From: Acephala macrosclerotiorum
Lineage: Eukaryota; Ascomycota; Leotiomycetes; Helotiales; Mollisiaceae
Length of the DNA: 64,000 nt
Assembly: GCA_014904845.1 (NCBI GenBank)
Contig: MU119214.1
Span: forward strand, 62,001 to 126,000
Reading direction: 5' to 3'
The notes beneath the pieces were generated by a model. It saw only the letters and a list, made by a program, of their open reading frames with translations. It made no database searches and was not told where the DNA came from. The position numbers and the translations under genes are program-made. This document shows, in pieces, positions 24,301-36,523 of this stretch. Positions within the stretch are counted from its first letter, which is position 1, and each line of letters opens with the position of its first letter.

Positions 24301-26250
24301 TCAGCCGGAAGACTGTTGGCTGAAGTTCCGTGTCATGGCTGGGGCGTTGTTGATCCTCTGGGTAGTTTGGACCATTACCTTAATACAATCATTCGCCTCC
24401 CTCAGCAGCGTCATATTATCCGCCAGATTCGGATCAGCAAGCTTCTGCACGGTGGCCAGTAACAGTCTCTGCTTCTCCGCATAGCGCTCCATCATACTGG
24501 GTTCCTGTGGCTGCTGACGAGCTTGCATCACAGCCGGCGGTGTAGCAATCCTCTTTGGAGCCTTTTCAACGGCAGAAGAAAACTCTGGGGTATTATCACC
24601 TGCCTTACGCTTCTTGCCCTTGGGTACAGGAGCGGAAGGGGGAGGGGATCCTGATGCATTGGACTTGGGATGTCCTGGGTCGTTGTGCACGCGCTTCATG
24701 TGGTCACGAAGGTTCCAGTGGCGAGGGAAGCCATTTCCTTGTACGCCGCGCTCGCAGCCTTCGTGGCTGCAGAGGAAGGGCTTGTCTCCGTGGCCGTGCA
24801 TGGCGTGGGCTTCACGCTCGTGGCGGAGCAGGCATGCGGTGGATGAGAATTGGAGTTCCTTGCAGGATGGGACCTTGCACTTGTAGGGTTTGAGGTGGGA
24901 GTCCACGAATTTGCTGGCGGAGAAGATGTGGTTAGCATTGTAATAAAGTAGTGGGGAAAGGTATGTTCTGTCTCACTCGTAGTTGCACTTGAGTTTCTCG
25001 GGCTTGTGTTGGCAGTTGGAGTTCGGGTCCTTCTCCCATGGGCAATGGTAGAGTCCATCCGATTGGGGAGTGACATTGTGGTAGAGATGGTGGTCCCTGG
25101 CGGTGTTGTCCATGTCAAGGCTGGAACGGCCGACAAGCTTCAAGTCCTCAGATCCATCGGAAGTGGGAGCGCGTTGACGTCTGCTAGACAAGTCACTTGC
25201 AACTTTGGAGGGCCTTGGTCCAATGGGCTTCCTCATTACCCTATCACGAGTCGTTGTGTAAGGGGGCAGTTCCACCAAATCTGGATAGTCCTCAACATAC
25301 CTAGGAGAGATGCCTTCAATGGACGGCGAGTAGTCCAATGGGCTGTTGGTTGCTGATGTGGTCATCTGCGCGGGTGGCAGAGACCATGCTTCCTCAAACA
25401 TGACTGGTGATGCTCTCCGGGATTCATCCAGGTAATCGGTATTGTCCCACAGAGTAGGAGACTCCATGATCGTAACAGGATTGTACACCATGTTGTCTCT
25501 CGCATCTGGACCTTGGCTGGTAAGGAGATCTGTTTCCGCGGTCAAAGAGACAAAAGCCTCTTCTCCAGTTGTGGCATACATGGTGTAGGGTCCTGTGGAC
25601 AATGAAACATCCATGGGGTGTGCAACACTTGCATTGGAGTTCCGGTGAAACATGGGGTCGGCCCCAGAAATATCCTCTCCTGGGTATGGGTAGTTGCTGA
25701 ATGCCTGAAGATCCGTGGGTTGTGTTGGGGTATACAAAGCAGAATTCACAGGGCTGTTTGACCTGCCTGTTATGTCTGATCTAGCAGACGGCATATTGAA
25801 TGTCATCTGGTTGACATTGGGGTACATCCTCGTAGATCGGTTCTGATCATATGAGTTAGTTGTCCTCTGGGAGTGGGCTCCGATGGAATCCTGTGATGGA
25901 AAGCGGGACATTTCCACCGACTCTAAATGAGTTGCTGAAAGCTCATTGTTCCATGGGCCTCTGGTTGAGCCGGAAATTGAGCCTCGGCCAACATTTTGAC
26001 CTGTCAAGTTCTCCTTGGAATCATGGAATGAAAATGAATCAGAAAATCCCTGCTGCACATTTCCGTGGGGTGAAATTGGATCCTGGTGTAAGTACTGTTG
26101 ACCTTCACCACTCCAGTATGGTCCACTGTGATTGCCCTGGCTAGGTTCTGTTTGAGATAAAGAAAATCCTGGTATGGCACGAACAAAATTGGATCCATTT
26201 GCAAGAAAGCCGCTATACGATCGTTGGGTCAGTGTGCTGTGCAACCACAT
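24301..26250 (-). CDS. C2H2 zinc-finger transcription factor
   Basis: Exon 24977..26250 and exon 24301..24913 join through a 63 bp intron (gtgaga, gctaac branch, cag), giving about 628 residues from the ATG at 26250. The first 330 residues are Ser/Pro/Gln-rich and low in structure, as in fungal regulators. The fingers lie around residues 395-490: a CPWEKDPNSNC start, a linker (DKFVDSHLKPYKC), a CKVPSC...HEREAH finger and FLCSHEGC...RHWNLRDHMKRVH. A basic patch (KGKKRKAG) follows as a possible nuclear signal, then a short predicted helical tail. The intron interrupts the linker just before the DSHLKPYKC finger. The start is uncertain because further upstream exons are possible. Target genes unknown. 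Confidence 0.8.
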
Positions 26251-29200
26251 GTGTAAAACTCAAAATTCAAAGCACGCGAAAGAAACAGTAGAACAGAACA
26301 TCAAATCAAGATGACCTAGAGCGAGGATGAGTCAGCTGATATACACATGTACCGGGGCATACAGTGACTACAGACCAAAGAACTCCGTGGAAGTTGAGGT
26401 GTTCCAGAAGTGGCAGGTCATGAAGGGGCGATGCGATGAGACCTGGTAATTAAAGGTGCGAAGTCCAGCAGCAGCAAGCGAGAAGACAATTAGGATCCAG
26501 GATGAGCCCAGTCCGGAAGGACAATCCAATCCATTGGCAGATGGTTCTGCAATCAAGACGAAGCGCTGGTTAGTGTGTGACCATCACGAAGTGAAGGGGT
26601 GCGTGACACCATACGGCGCGAGCAAGTGTACGTACTCGATGGCATAAATAGATGCCGACAAGACCTCCTGTCAACCGGCTGGTGACGGTCTGTCCTAGGT
26701 CAGGTGACCCTTGAGATGTCGAATGTCCGCAAGAGTACAGTACACGACAGATGATCCATGGTGAAGCTAGGCAGCAAAAAGTCCACGGTGATGTTTCCTC
26801 ATGCGGCCGCATGTGAGCATGAATGAATGCTGAGATCGCAGTCAACGAGACTAGGATCGATGTGTCGACCACGTGTAGGGACACGGTTCCAGGGTGTCAA
26901 GCCAGGTAGCTCCTGTCGCCATAGCATGCAACGGTAGGATTGCCAGCAGCCGTATTGTTGCACGTGAACCAGCTGGATAGCTATCACAAGTCCATTGATA
27001 CGGTCCATGAACCATGTTCAAATCCGAGTACGGCAGTGTACATAAAACGGAAAGTAGAGACAGTCAAGTACTCCGGATGTCCCATGATGCCGGATGTTGC
27101 GATGGATAGGGGGGTACTTACACAGGCCAACGGCCTCGGGAACATTTCTTTTGTGTGACATCGTCACGTGATGGAGCCTTGGATCGTATATAACAAAAGA
27201 AACCCCGGGAAACATCCTGGTGTAATCCTGATCTGGAAATCCTCTTGAAGCCGCGGAAGCGGAAGTATCGAGTCCTTCTGGAACAAAGAAAACATAGCTT
27301 TCGGACAACATGATAGTTCGCAGTTTGCAGACAAAAAGCAGAAAAACAAGCATAAGGGAATAACAATATACCTGGCGGCAGCCTTGGTCCTGGCGGTTGC
27401 GGAGTGCTTTTGGGCAGTGAATCCAGCCATGGTATCCAGCTGAAGGAGAGTCCCACGGGTCTGGGTTTGGACACAAGTGGTCATTTGGGATGATATGTGG
27501 TTCCTTGCAAGAATAGAAAAAAGGCAAAATCTTCTGGGGTGAGAGTTTGTTGGTGGATGTAGTCGAGATTACTTGAGCCAGCGGCAGAAGCACAGTACGG
27601 ACAGTGTCGTGATTGTTGATGTGAACTTGGGTCGATTATTCCAGCCTGAGATGGTTGCAAACAATAATGGTGAAGGCAGCAGGTCTGCAGTATTGTGTCT
27701 GTTGAGGCATATGGATATGGGATGTGAGAGACGGATGAAGAGAAAAAGGGAGCTGATGTGTGAGTGAGTGGGGAGAGGGCTCACTTATGCAGCACGACGG
27801 AGGAACAGGGAGCTGGTGGTTGCGTGAGACATCGATGCGTTGTCCATCCTCGCCTAGTTTAGTCTGCGCTGTCAGCGAGTGATTCTGCATTGTACAGCGG
27901 GGCAGCGGCACCATCGACGGGTCCGTATCCTGACTGGCGGGAGTGAGGCAGAAGAGGGGCAGCAGAGAGAGTCGACCAGCGCATGACTGGTGGAAGTGTA
28001 AGAAGCAGACAGCTCTGACCAAGGGGTCGACGACAACGACTCGACGTCGACGGGCGCCGACGTGATCAAGGCGATGTGATGCTTCGGTGCTCGTGCAGGC
28101 CAAGTCACGACTCGTTCAAGCGTGCTATCCCACATGCAGCTGGTGTTGCTCGAAATCAGGATTTCGAACAGACGCCGACCACAAACGCGACCAACAGCAG
28201 CGAGTAGGAAGTCGAGGCTTCTGAAGCACCACGAAAGAAGACCTGCCGACTTCTTGGCGGGGCGCAGCATCGATCAAAAATGGCGCATACAACTCGAACA
28301 CCCGACGGCCCGCCGCGAATTCCGCCAACTTCTTCTAAACGCTAGCATCCCTCGACTTTACACTTCCTGAAACGGGCGAACTCAGTAGGACCTGAAGATC
28401 TTATCTGGTTCAGATCACGCGTTGAATCAGGTTGATAGAGATCAAAGTTTAAGTCGACGAGAGCATGACGACCCTCCCGAGGCTGCTTGTGTTCTTTCAA
28501 AGCAAAATCTCGTTGGAAGAGATGCCCCCGATCGCGATGAAGTGCCTTCAGTCCTGCATAGAGCAGTGTGGGTGGAATTGTGGATGATTGGAGATATCTC
28601 GAAGCAACACCAGCAAAGCTGCATCTGCAGACCGCCAATAACACACCGACGAAATGAGGCCCGCACGTCTAGTTGAAGAAGACACCCAGATGACCTGCAT
28701 GCGACCCATTATTGCATGCAAAAAAGCAAATTCTAGCAACATTGTTGGCAGAGCGAGCAACACCGCGCAGAACACCGAGTACTGATATTTCGAGAGTCGA
28801 GAGTCTCCTCATCTGAACGAAGGCAGCTGAAGTGAACGAAGAGTGATTCATGTTCGCCTTGATGAGGCCGTTGGAGACAGACAGCGGGCCGTTGTCCTTT
28901 CGTGAAAATTGACTAGTGCCAGCAAGCGCTGACCGCTCCTTCGACTTTCCTGAAGGCGAATAGCCTCAGAAACGGCTGGCGCGGATGACGACATAGGGCA
29001 GTGCTCAGATGTTCTGGTTTGCATGGCTGCACGGTATTTCTGTGCATCTCGATTCCCAATTCGGCGACCGCACAGTATTTCTCAGAACGGCTCAGATCGT
29101 TACGCAAGAGAAATGCCACCTAACCACACATGAGAGCTTTCAATTCGTTGAAACTCTCTATAGCGGACATCGTCCACCGCATAAGCTTTTCAATTGCCAT

Positions 29201-32200
29201 GTGCGATTTACGCCGAGCCTCACATCTTGAGTCGAACTTCAACATGAGCAAATTGCTTCATCGGCCCTCAATAGCGTTGCGTTGATCCTTAACCTACGAT
29301 TTCTCCGAGAGCGGGTCGTATTCAAGTCCGGCAAACTCGCAAAACCTCGGGACAAGAGAGCAATCGGAGATATCTAGCGAAAGAGTTTTCGTCATCCTTG
29401 GCTTTCATGTTGATCTTTGAGAGAGGAACAGGATGTTCCCGAACGATCTTCTCCCCTGGATTTGCGCTAAGCTTCATATGATGTTTGAACTTTCGAGTCG
29501 TTTGGAGGCCGATGAAGTTAAAATTTGAAATTATTGCCGCTCCAATACGCTGCGAGGTGGGGGGAGAGATCTGTTTGGAGGATTGACGGTATGGACTATA
29601 GACAGAGTCAGGCAGTTCCATCGCATGGGAGAAACTCCCCGTGCTTTTCGCAATCACTTCTACTATCAGAGAGATTTCGAAGATCTTAGGCATCAAGATA
29701 GAGAGATTAACACCCCGTACTTTCCTCTAAGCAATACGGGTTTGAAATGCTACTGGTCAGAGAAGAAGGCGGTGTTGATGATCTGTTGGCAGGGTCTTTC
29801 TTCTGATCAATGCTTCATGCTTTGATGCCCATGATGCCCATGATGAGCATGAAGACTCATCATTGGATCCACTTCAAGATACGCAATCGATGAACGGGAT
29901 ATGTTCATGATTCGAACAGACTTCCCAGAAAGACGTTGGAGAACGAACAAGGCAATCTCCAAAGCAAAGCATTGACTTCAGAACCTTCCCAAATTGCCGA
30001 CAAGGTCCATATCAAACTTCGAGCCGCATTGTTTGCAGTACGTAGCATTATGCTTTGAGTATCACAAGAATGATATGCTTTCATGAGAACTTTGTCATAT
30101 GCTCCAATCTCTATGACTACTTCGAGCGTTATGATTACTCCACCATCGCCACAGTTGACGACTCTTCGAAGCCAAGAACTGAGTTTAGAACTTGGTGCGT
30201 CTTGGCAACTTTGACTGGTCTTTGATGAATTCGTATGCTTCGAGCATTATGACTACCCCGCCACTTGGCAACTTGTCAATGGAAACATTGAGTTTAAAAT
30301 TTAGGTTGTGCAGCCGTTGCACAGCCTTCTCAACATCTACCCAATTGACTTCGAAGATACTTTATTCGTCACTTATGCATATCTCAAAAGCATCTCTACT
30401 CGTACACCTTGCTTGTCTCACTTCCCTAAGTTCCAACGTCCTTGCATCTGAGCTCCAAACCCCACCGTTGGCACTCCGCCACTTCGCACAGCAGATATAC
30501 TTGACTTTCAAAACAGAAGCTTAAATCATCAGAAGTCAAGTACTACGCAAGGAAACCATCCCCCGGAACCAAATAAGAGAACAGAGAAAGACAATCAATG
30601 GTCCATTCGAGTTTGTCTTGATGAACTCAAGAAGTGCGGGGTCCGTTTGAGACTGACTTTCTTGAATTCTTCTTCTCTTGACTTGGTAGATATCCTGCCA
30701 CCCAGTGAGTCGTCGATATACAAAGTAAAGACCTCCTCTCCTTGGAAATGGAATGTGCCAAGGCTTGATGAAGATGACTTTCGCCAGGGTAGATGCTTTG
30801 AGGAAGGGAGGGAGGCGACACGTTGCTTGCGCAAGGAGGTAAGTTGTTGGTTCATGCAATCTCCTCCATCTCTTTTAAATGATGGAAAACTTCTCATTTT
30901 GAAGGAGGACAAATTCTCCGACTCTTCTCTTCATTCCTCTCCTCCAGCCTCCAAAACACAGCCTCGCGCCTCGAGGCAGATTCCAACACTGAATAAGCGA
31001 CCCAATCACAACCTTCAAAAGTCTACACTTGCCCAGGTTGCTGCTGTGATTTTCGACACCCACCATTTTGAAGGACGAATAGGGAGCTAGGAAATTGTTA
31101 CAGTCTGCCTAAAGATGGCCTCCACCGGGCAAATTCAAAGAATGCCTCAGACTTGTCTTCAGGTGATCGATTCTATGAGCGGTCTGAATTATGTTTTGAG
31201 CTTCGACTTTGGAAGCGAAACTGAAGCAGATTTGTATGCTAGATTTAAGTGAATGCGGTTGCAGAGAAGGAAAGGAAGATGGAATGGTAGCTTATTCGAC
31301 ACGTGACTAGTGACATCTTGAAGCTTCAAGAGTTTTCATGGAACATAAATCAAATGACAAGAGATAGAAAAGGAGTCTAGCGTATCCTCCCCAATCATTG
31401 AGAGATACAAGGTACAGAAACACCGTAGAACTTGAGGCTGTTTAAAAACACGTGATCCCTAACTTTTCTATGAGAAAGAGACCAATAAAGAATCCGGAAA
31501 ACACATTCACCTAATTTCCTCCTTTGAACACAATCTCGAGTTATGACGTCAGTATTCAGCTCAAAGATTCGGCAGTTCTCACGTGATAAATCATCCACCT
31601 TGGAAACATGGCAAGCAATCCCACTAACCGCCCGTACAACCAACAACTCACCTTTCCCAACGCGGCTCTAAGAGCAACACCGCTTCATCCATCGTCCCCT
31701 TGTTCAAAATAAAGATTCGATGAACTGCCCCGAAATTCCTTGATCACAACTGTCAAACGCAGCCCCTCCAACCAGAGACAATTGACAGCACAGGCCACTC
31801 GAGGCTCTGGTAGCCTAATCCAATTCTTTCAATTCTCGACCCTGGAACTACATGATGGCTCTTCAGAAATCATAGTCAGACCTTGTCTCTCGCCACGCCT
31901 TTGTTAGCTATCTAAGTTCGATCGCAAGAAGGAGCCAGCGACGCCTAGAAAGGAGCAGGTAGCCGGGATATGAGATAGCGTGGATTTGACATCGTGAGCT
32001 GACGAGGCTGGTGTGACGAACAGTATTCGGAGAAGTAAAGAGAGATCCTGTACTTCCGTCGCTGCCATCGATTTGCTGCCTTGAGAGAGAGCAATCCAGG
32101 TTCATCAAATCGTTCCAACGCCGATCAAGGAGAAGTTGTAGCTGGGTCGTGAGACTGCGGGGCTTGGCAAACGGACAACATCAGGAGGGATTCGAGAAAG

Positions 32201-32678
32201 GATCGCAAGGTGTCTCTTGACACCAAACAATCTCTCAGGTATTTCTTCGAATCTCTTTTTGTACCTGCTGCATTCTATGAAAGAAACACTTTGGCTTTCA
32301 TGAAAAAATCGTGCTTTGCTCGAGGTCGTGCAAAAACATGCATGACGCAGTAAAACCTAGGAAAAAAGGACAAGAAAAACAGATGAGATATTAAGAAAAA
32401 CAAAAGACTCCGATGCCAAATAATGAGGCCGCTTGATGAAGACTTGCCTTCGCCTCAAAGCTTCGCTAGTTGCGAGTTTGGAGGCCGGCCAAATATGGAA
32501 AGAACGTCCAACATAGGACTAAAATTTCCAGAAAGAGCTTGCGCGCGATCGAACTCTTGAAATTGAACCCCAGCACTCTATGTTCATTCAATCTCGTCGC
32601 AGTGAATCTGCCAAATCCAAATCCGATTCACTAGCGCCTTCCATTCGTTCCGTCTATTTATTTATTTCTTCCGCCGCT
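26251..32678. other. 6.4 kb region without convincing genes
   Basis: From 26250 to about 28300 the sequence is mixed GC with many short overlapping ORFs; part is probably the long leader and promoter of the C2H2 gene. From 28400 to 32500 it is A/T-richer, with direct repeats around 29820-30300. I checked the longer ORFs (27018..27593, 27636..28103, 27872..28270, 29322..29696, 30647..31090): none shows a domain, and several overlap one another in different frames. A long non-coding RNA cannot be excluded. Confidence 0.45.
30119..30305. repeat. Imperfect direct repeat, about 115 bp apart
   Basis: A block around 30119 (cttcgagcgttatgattac, later gagtttagaactt) recurs, diverged, around 30239 (cttcgagcattatgactac, later gagtttaaaattt). 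Only two copies are obvious. Differences are mostly transitions. Confidence 0.45.
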
Positions 32679-35544
32679 ATGTCGTGGAAGATTTCCTTAC
32701 TCGATCTAAAGGCACACATAGACGACCTCCTACGACAAGACTTCGAGCAAGCCTCCAGCCCAATGTCGACTTCAGGAACTTCCTCGGGCGCAGCCATGGG
32801 GAGCTCTCACAGCAAATCAACCTCCGAGGGCAACGTCGCCAAAGTCGAATACGCGGAGCCAGACAATCAAGTCGTTCAGAGTGTGCACGATCTACGCGCG
32901 CTTTGCAGACAATTCCATACTCACTGTCGCAATCCGCTCTGCAACAGAGTCTTGCGCATTGACGATTATCCTGAGCATCTCGACGACTGGCGCGCAGGTG
33001 CGAAGACAATCCCGCCTACGAGGCATCTGTCCGCGTGGACTTGCCAACAATGCAAGACTGCGACGTGTGTTGGATGTAACTATCTTCCTGCACTGAACGT
33101 CAAGAATCTGTTTACCCCGCTTGGAGTCATCAATCACTGCTGCGATCTGGGTCGATTGTTCACTATCTACTTCTTGTTGTGCCGGTTCGATGACAGTCAG
33201 ATACAGCCAGAGAAGGAAGCTAAGCCGCAGCCGAAGTCGAAGAAGAAGCCACCGGTTAAGGGCAAGGGCTCTGCGGTTGCCGGTATTGGGTATGCGTCAG
33301 GTTATGACTCTGTGGCGTATGGTGGATGGGGTGGTGTGATGGTCGATGAGATCGATGATATTGACTTCCACAACGAAGAAGCTATGTTTGCCTACCAATA
33401 CAGTACGGTAAGCAAACCTCCTGGATCTGACATATATGACTGGCTGGAAGTCATTATGACTGGGAGTGCTGACTTTTCACCAGATCTTGCCCAGAAATTT
33501 GGTTCCACCAGACGAGGAAGAGAAGAAGGAAAAAGATGCTTTGATGACCGAGACGCTTAGATTGATGGGTCCTTGCTTGCCAGATGCTTCGTCTCTTGCG
33601 GTCGTCGAATCCAACCTATTCCGCCTCGGCATGCTCTTCGATCATATTACGGACTTGATCAGAAACGACTCGATCTCTGACGTAACGGAGCGGGCGGAGT
33701 TGTACATGGAGGTGATTGAGTTTGTGAAGATGGTTGCGGATATTCCTGCTCTGGCCGGTTTGCTTTTCGAGGAGCGTCCAGAGAAGAGTCGAAGCCCAGG
33801 TCTCCGAACACTCGGCAACCCAATAATCCAGGATGCGTCTGTCCCGGCGATCTCGTCAACGTCTCGGTCCGCGTCGGTGTTTGCTAGCAGCAAGAATATC
33901 TACGAGCAAGTAAAGGTCTTTCTGAAGCTTGCCGCGAAGAAGACCCTGGGTGGCTCTTCTACACAAACTCCAGTCAATCCCTTAAAGAAGGAGACGATGA
34001 AACTCTGTGAGGGTATACTTGACCTCCATGAATACCTAAAGACAAAAGCGAATGCAGCGGCGAGCGCTAGACCACAACGAATCGTGAAGTTGGACGAAGA
34101 ATCCGAGGAATACAAAGAGGCAGCTTGGGTGACTTTCCAAGAAGAGAACAGAGTCACATTCACCGACGAAGTGCTCGTTGCTCATCGATATGCTACAGAA
34201 ATGGCTAATTTGAAGACCTCCGTCGCCAAAAACAGACTCAGTACTATCAGTAAGGAGATTGCAACACTGACAACTTCCTTACCAACTGGAATCTTCCTCA
34301 AGATTGCTGAGTCGCGATCGGATGTTATGAAGGTTATGATTGTTGGTTCTGAAGGTTCTCCTTACGCTGGTGGATTATTTACGTAAGTATTGCACGGAAT
34401 CCCAAAGCAGACCTTCATTGATAGTGTCCAGATTTGACATATTCCTCCCGGCCGAGTACCCCCTCATGCCCCCGAAGATGGCTTTCGTTCTAGATGGTAA
34501 TGATACGGATACATACTCGTTCAATCCAAATTTACATGTCGGTGGTAGTGGTGAGTTTCAAGTGCAAATTTACTTGGGGACATGCTAATATCTATAGTCT
34601 GTCTATCAATTCTTAACACCTGGTCTGGAATGCCGCAAGAAATGTGGCAACCGAACAAAAGCACCCTACTAGCCGTTCTCGTTAGCGTCCAAGCCATGAT
34701 TCTTGGCGCCCCCTTCCCGTGGCACAACGAGCCTGGTCACGAGAACGAAGGAGAGAGCACCCAAGTGAAGGAGAACAAGAAGGTTGTGCAGACGAAGACA
34801 ATCAGACATGCGATGATTGCTTGGAAGGAGAACATGTTCGAGAATCCCAACGCCAAGGAGCACATCTGGAGGGAAATCTCGCAGAAATACTTCTCTCACA
34901 ATCGCAAGAAGATTTTGGCCGAGGTCATGGAATGGGTACCGGATAATCAGTATCTTCTCGAGTTCTCGCCAAACCTTCCATTTCCGTTTGGTCCAAAGAA
35001 GGGAAGACATAGGATGCCGTCGACCAGCAGTGTGCCACCTGTCAACCTCATCAACAAGCTTGCGTTAATTATGTGTCTTCCGGCCCCCTATCCTGATTCC
35101 GATTCTGATGATGAGGACGAGAAGAAAGGAAAGGGGTTGTTGGGCAAGCTGAGCGGACTGAAAGGCAAGCGCAAGGTCAGCAGCGAGGTGGACATTGCTC
35201 ATCACCCCAAGAAGCAGAAATCCGAGGATAGCAACGGCTTCGAACAGAAGTGGGTCTACACCGGAACCATCAATCAGAAGGAGTCAAGAGCTGCTTGCAA
35301 GGAGTTTGGTATCGGCGCTGCGTCCTCAATCAAAGCCACTATCGAAAAGCTCGAGAAGCATGTCAATGAGAAGGGTAAAGCTAGTAAGCCGCTTATGGAT
35401 AAATGGGGAAAGATGGTCTACGTGGAGGAACCGGATTTGGAAGCTAGTTCCGCTGGGTCTTCCTTCCCTGACTCTCTCAACGTCGACAGCGATCCCGAAG
35501 ATGACTATCCGGATCATATGACTATGGCTCCTTGGGTTGACTGA
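32679..35544 (+). CDS. Ubiquitin-conjugating enzyme E2 of UBE2O/BIRC6 type
   Basis: Exons 32679..33407, 33484..34382, 34432..34550 and 34598..35544 (introns 76, 49 and 47 bp) give about 897 residues. The UBC core sits around residues 520-640: EGSPYAGGLFTFDIFLPAEYPLMPPK, then NPNLHVGGSVCLSILNTW with the catalytic cysteine C584 that takes ubiquitin as a thioester, then the wide post-Cys segment ending LGAPFPWHNEPG. That arrangement matches large E2s such as UBE2O and BIRC6 rather than small E2s. The N-terminus has a Cys-rich patch (CRNPLCNRV, then CQQCKTATCVGC) that may bind zinc. The C-terminus carries an Asp/Glu run and a basic KGKRK segment. An upstream in-frame ATG exists at 32580, but 32679 fits the leader better. 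Substrates unknown. Confidence 0.87.
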
Positions 35545-35932
35545 GACTGTGGAGAAGGGTGGTTTATCGGAGGGAGTTTAATGAGTGCATTCGAGGTGTT
35601 TCTTGGCGTTGCGATACCAAGGGTAGATTGCTTGTGTATGATAGTGATAGATGGGGTAAAATAGGACAATTGTCCTACGCAACGCGGAACTTTTATGAGT
35701 TGTGTAGTGTCTGGTTTTGTGATTGTGCTTCTAGTATTCTGAAGTATCCTCCCCGCATTTAAAGACTGAATGTCCTCGCCTTGCCAGAGCTTCGTCCACA
35801 GACTTCCACCATACACCAGCAGCCTGATGACCAAAATACCACCAGAGAAAACTCCAGACTTCTGCCCATCCATACCATATCCCGAATCATCGTCCCGCCA
35901 TGCCCAGACCATGTCCAATATCCCCAATCCTG
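35545..35932. other. Convergent 3' flanks of the E2 and FAM32A genes
   Basis: 388 bp between two convergent stop codons, A/T-rich in the middle. Nothing else seen. Confidence 0.5.
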
Positions 35933-36523
35933 TTATCCAGGTCCGATTCTTGGCCTGCAAAGAAGATGTTAGCAACCATCCACAACCTTCAACATCCTCC
36001 CCTCCTGCCACAACCCACAGAACCCCCGCAGAGCCAGTAGAAAAAGGTAGACATACATATCATGATGCTCACTCAGATTACTGAGATACTTATTCAGTTC
36101 CTCCACCCTCTCCTTATGCGTCTTCACGCCCTCCTTTTGTAATCGTTCATGCAACTGCAATACCACCGTTAGCCATAACCCATCCCCACCTGCATGTATT
36201 GATGGGCGTACACGTTTCCGACGCATCTCTTCGCGGGCTCGTTCGCTAGCTGTTTTCCCGTCGTTTCCTCGCTCTTCTAACTCTTTCAACTCCCCCTCGT
36301 CGATATCCTCGCCATCCTTTTTAGTTATCTCTTTCCCGGCCACAGAATCCTCATCCTCGAGCGCTTTCTGCAACGCACTCTGCTTGCTCGAGGAAGGTTC
36401 GCCGTCAACGGTCTTGGGTTTCTTCTTCTTCTTCTTCTTCTTCTTCTTCGTGACGCCGGAGGGAGTCGAGCCTTTGAGTTTTAGGGCGCCGCGGATTACG
36501 GGTTGGTAGTCGTCTGAGGGCAT
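35933..36523 (-). CDS. FAM32A-family protein (DUF1754)
   Basis: Exons 36212..36523, 36057..36154 and a 22-base last exon 35933..35954 give about 143 residues. Family marks are the start MPSDDYQPVIRGALKLKG, a poly-Lys run, and the C-terminal block KEGVKTHKERVEELNKYL ending HHDMPRIGPG, which is completed only through the tiny last exon. FAM32A is a small nuclear protein linked to spliceosome 3'-splice-site docking in human. Introns are 57 and 102 bp. A longer ORF reading through the intron would replace the conserved tail, so the spliced model is preferred. The Lys run is encoded by a CTT/TTC microsatellite (36421-36451). Confidence 0.85.

Noticed and set aside
27018..28270. Overlapping minus-strand ORFs (191, 155 and 132 codons)
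   Set aside because: They overlap each other in different frames, have no recognisable motif and no splice-compatible neighbours.
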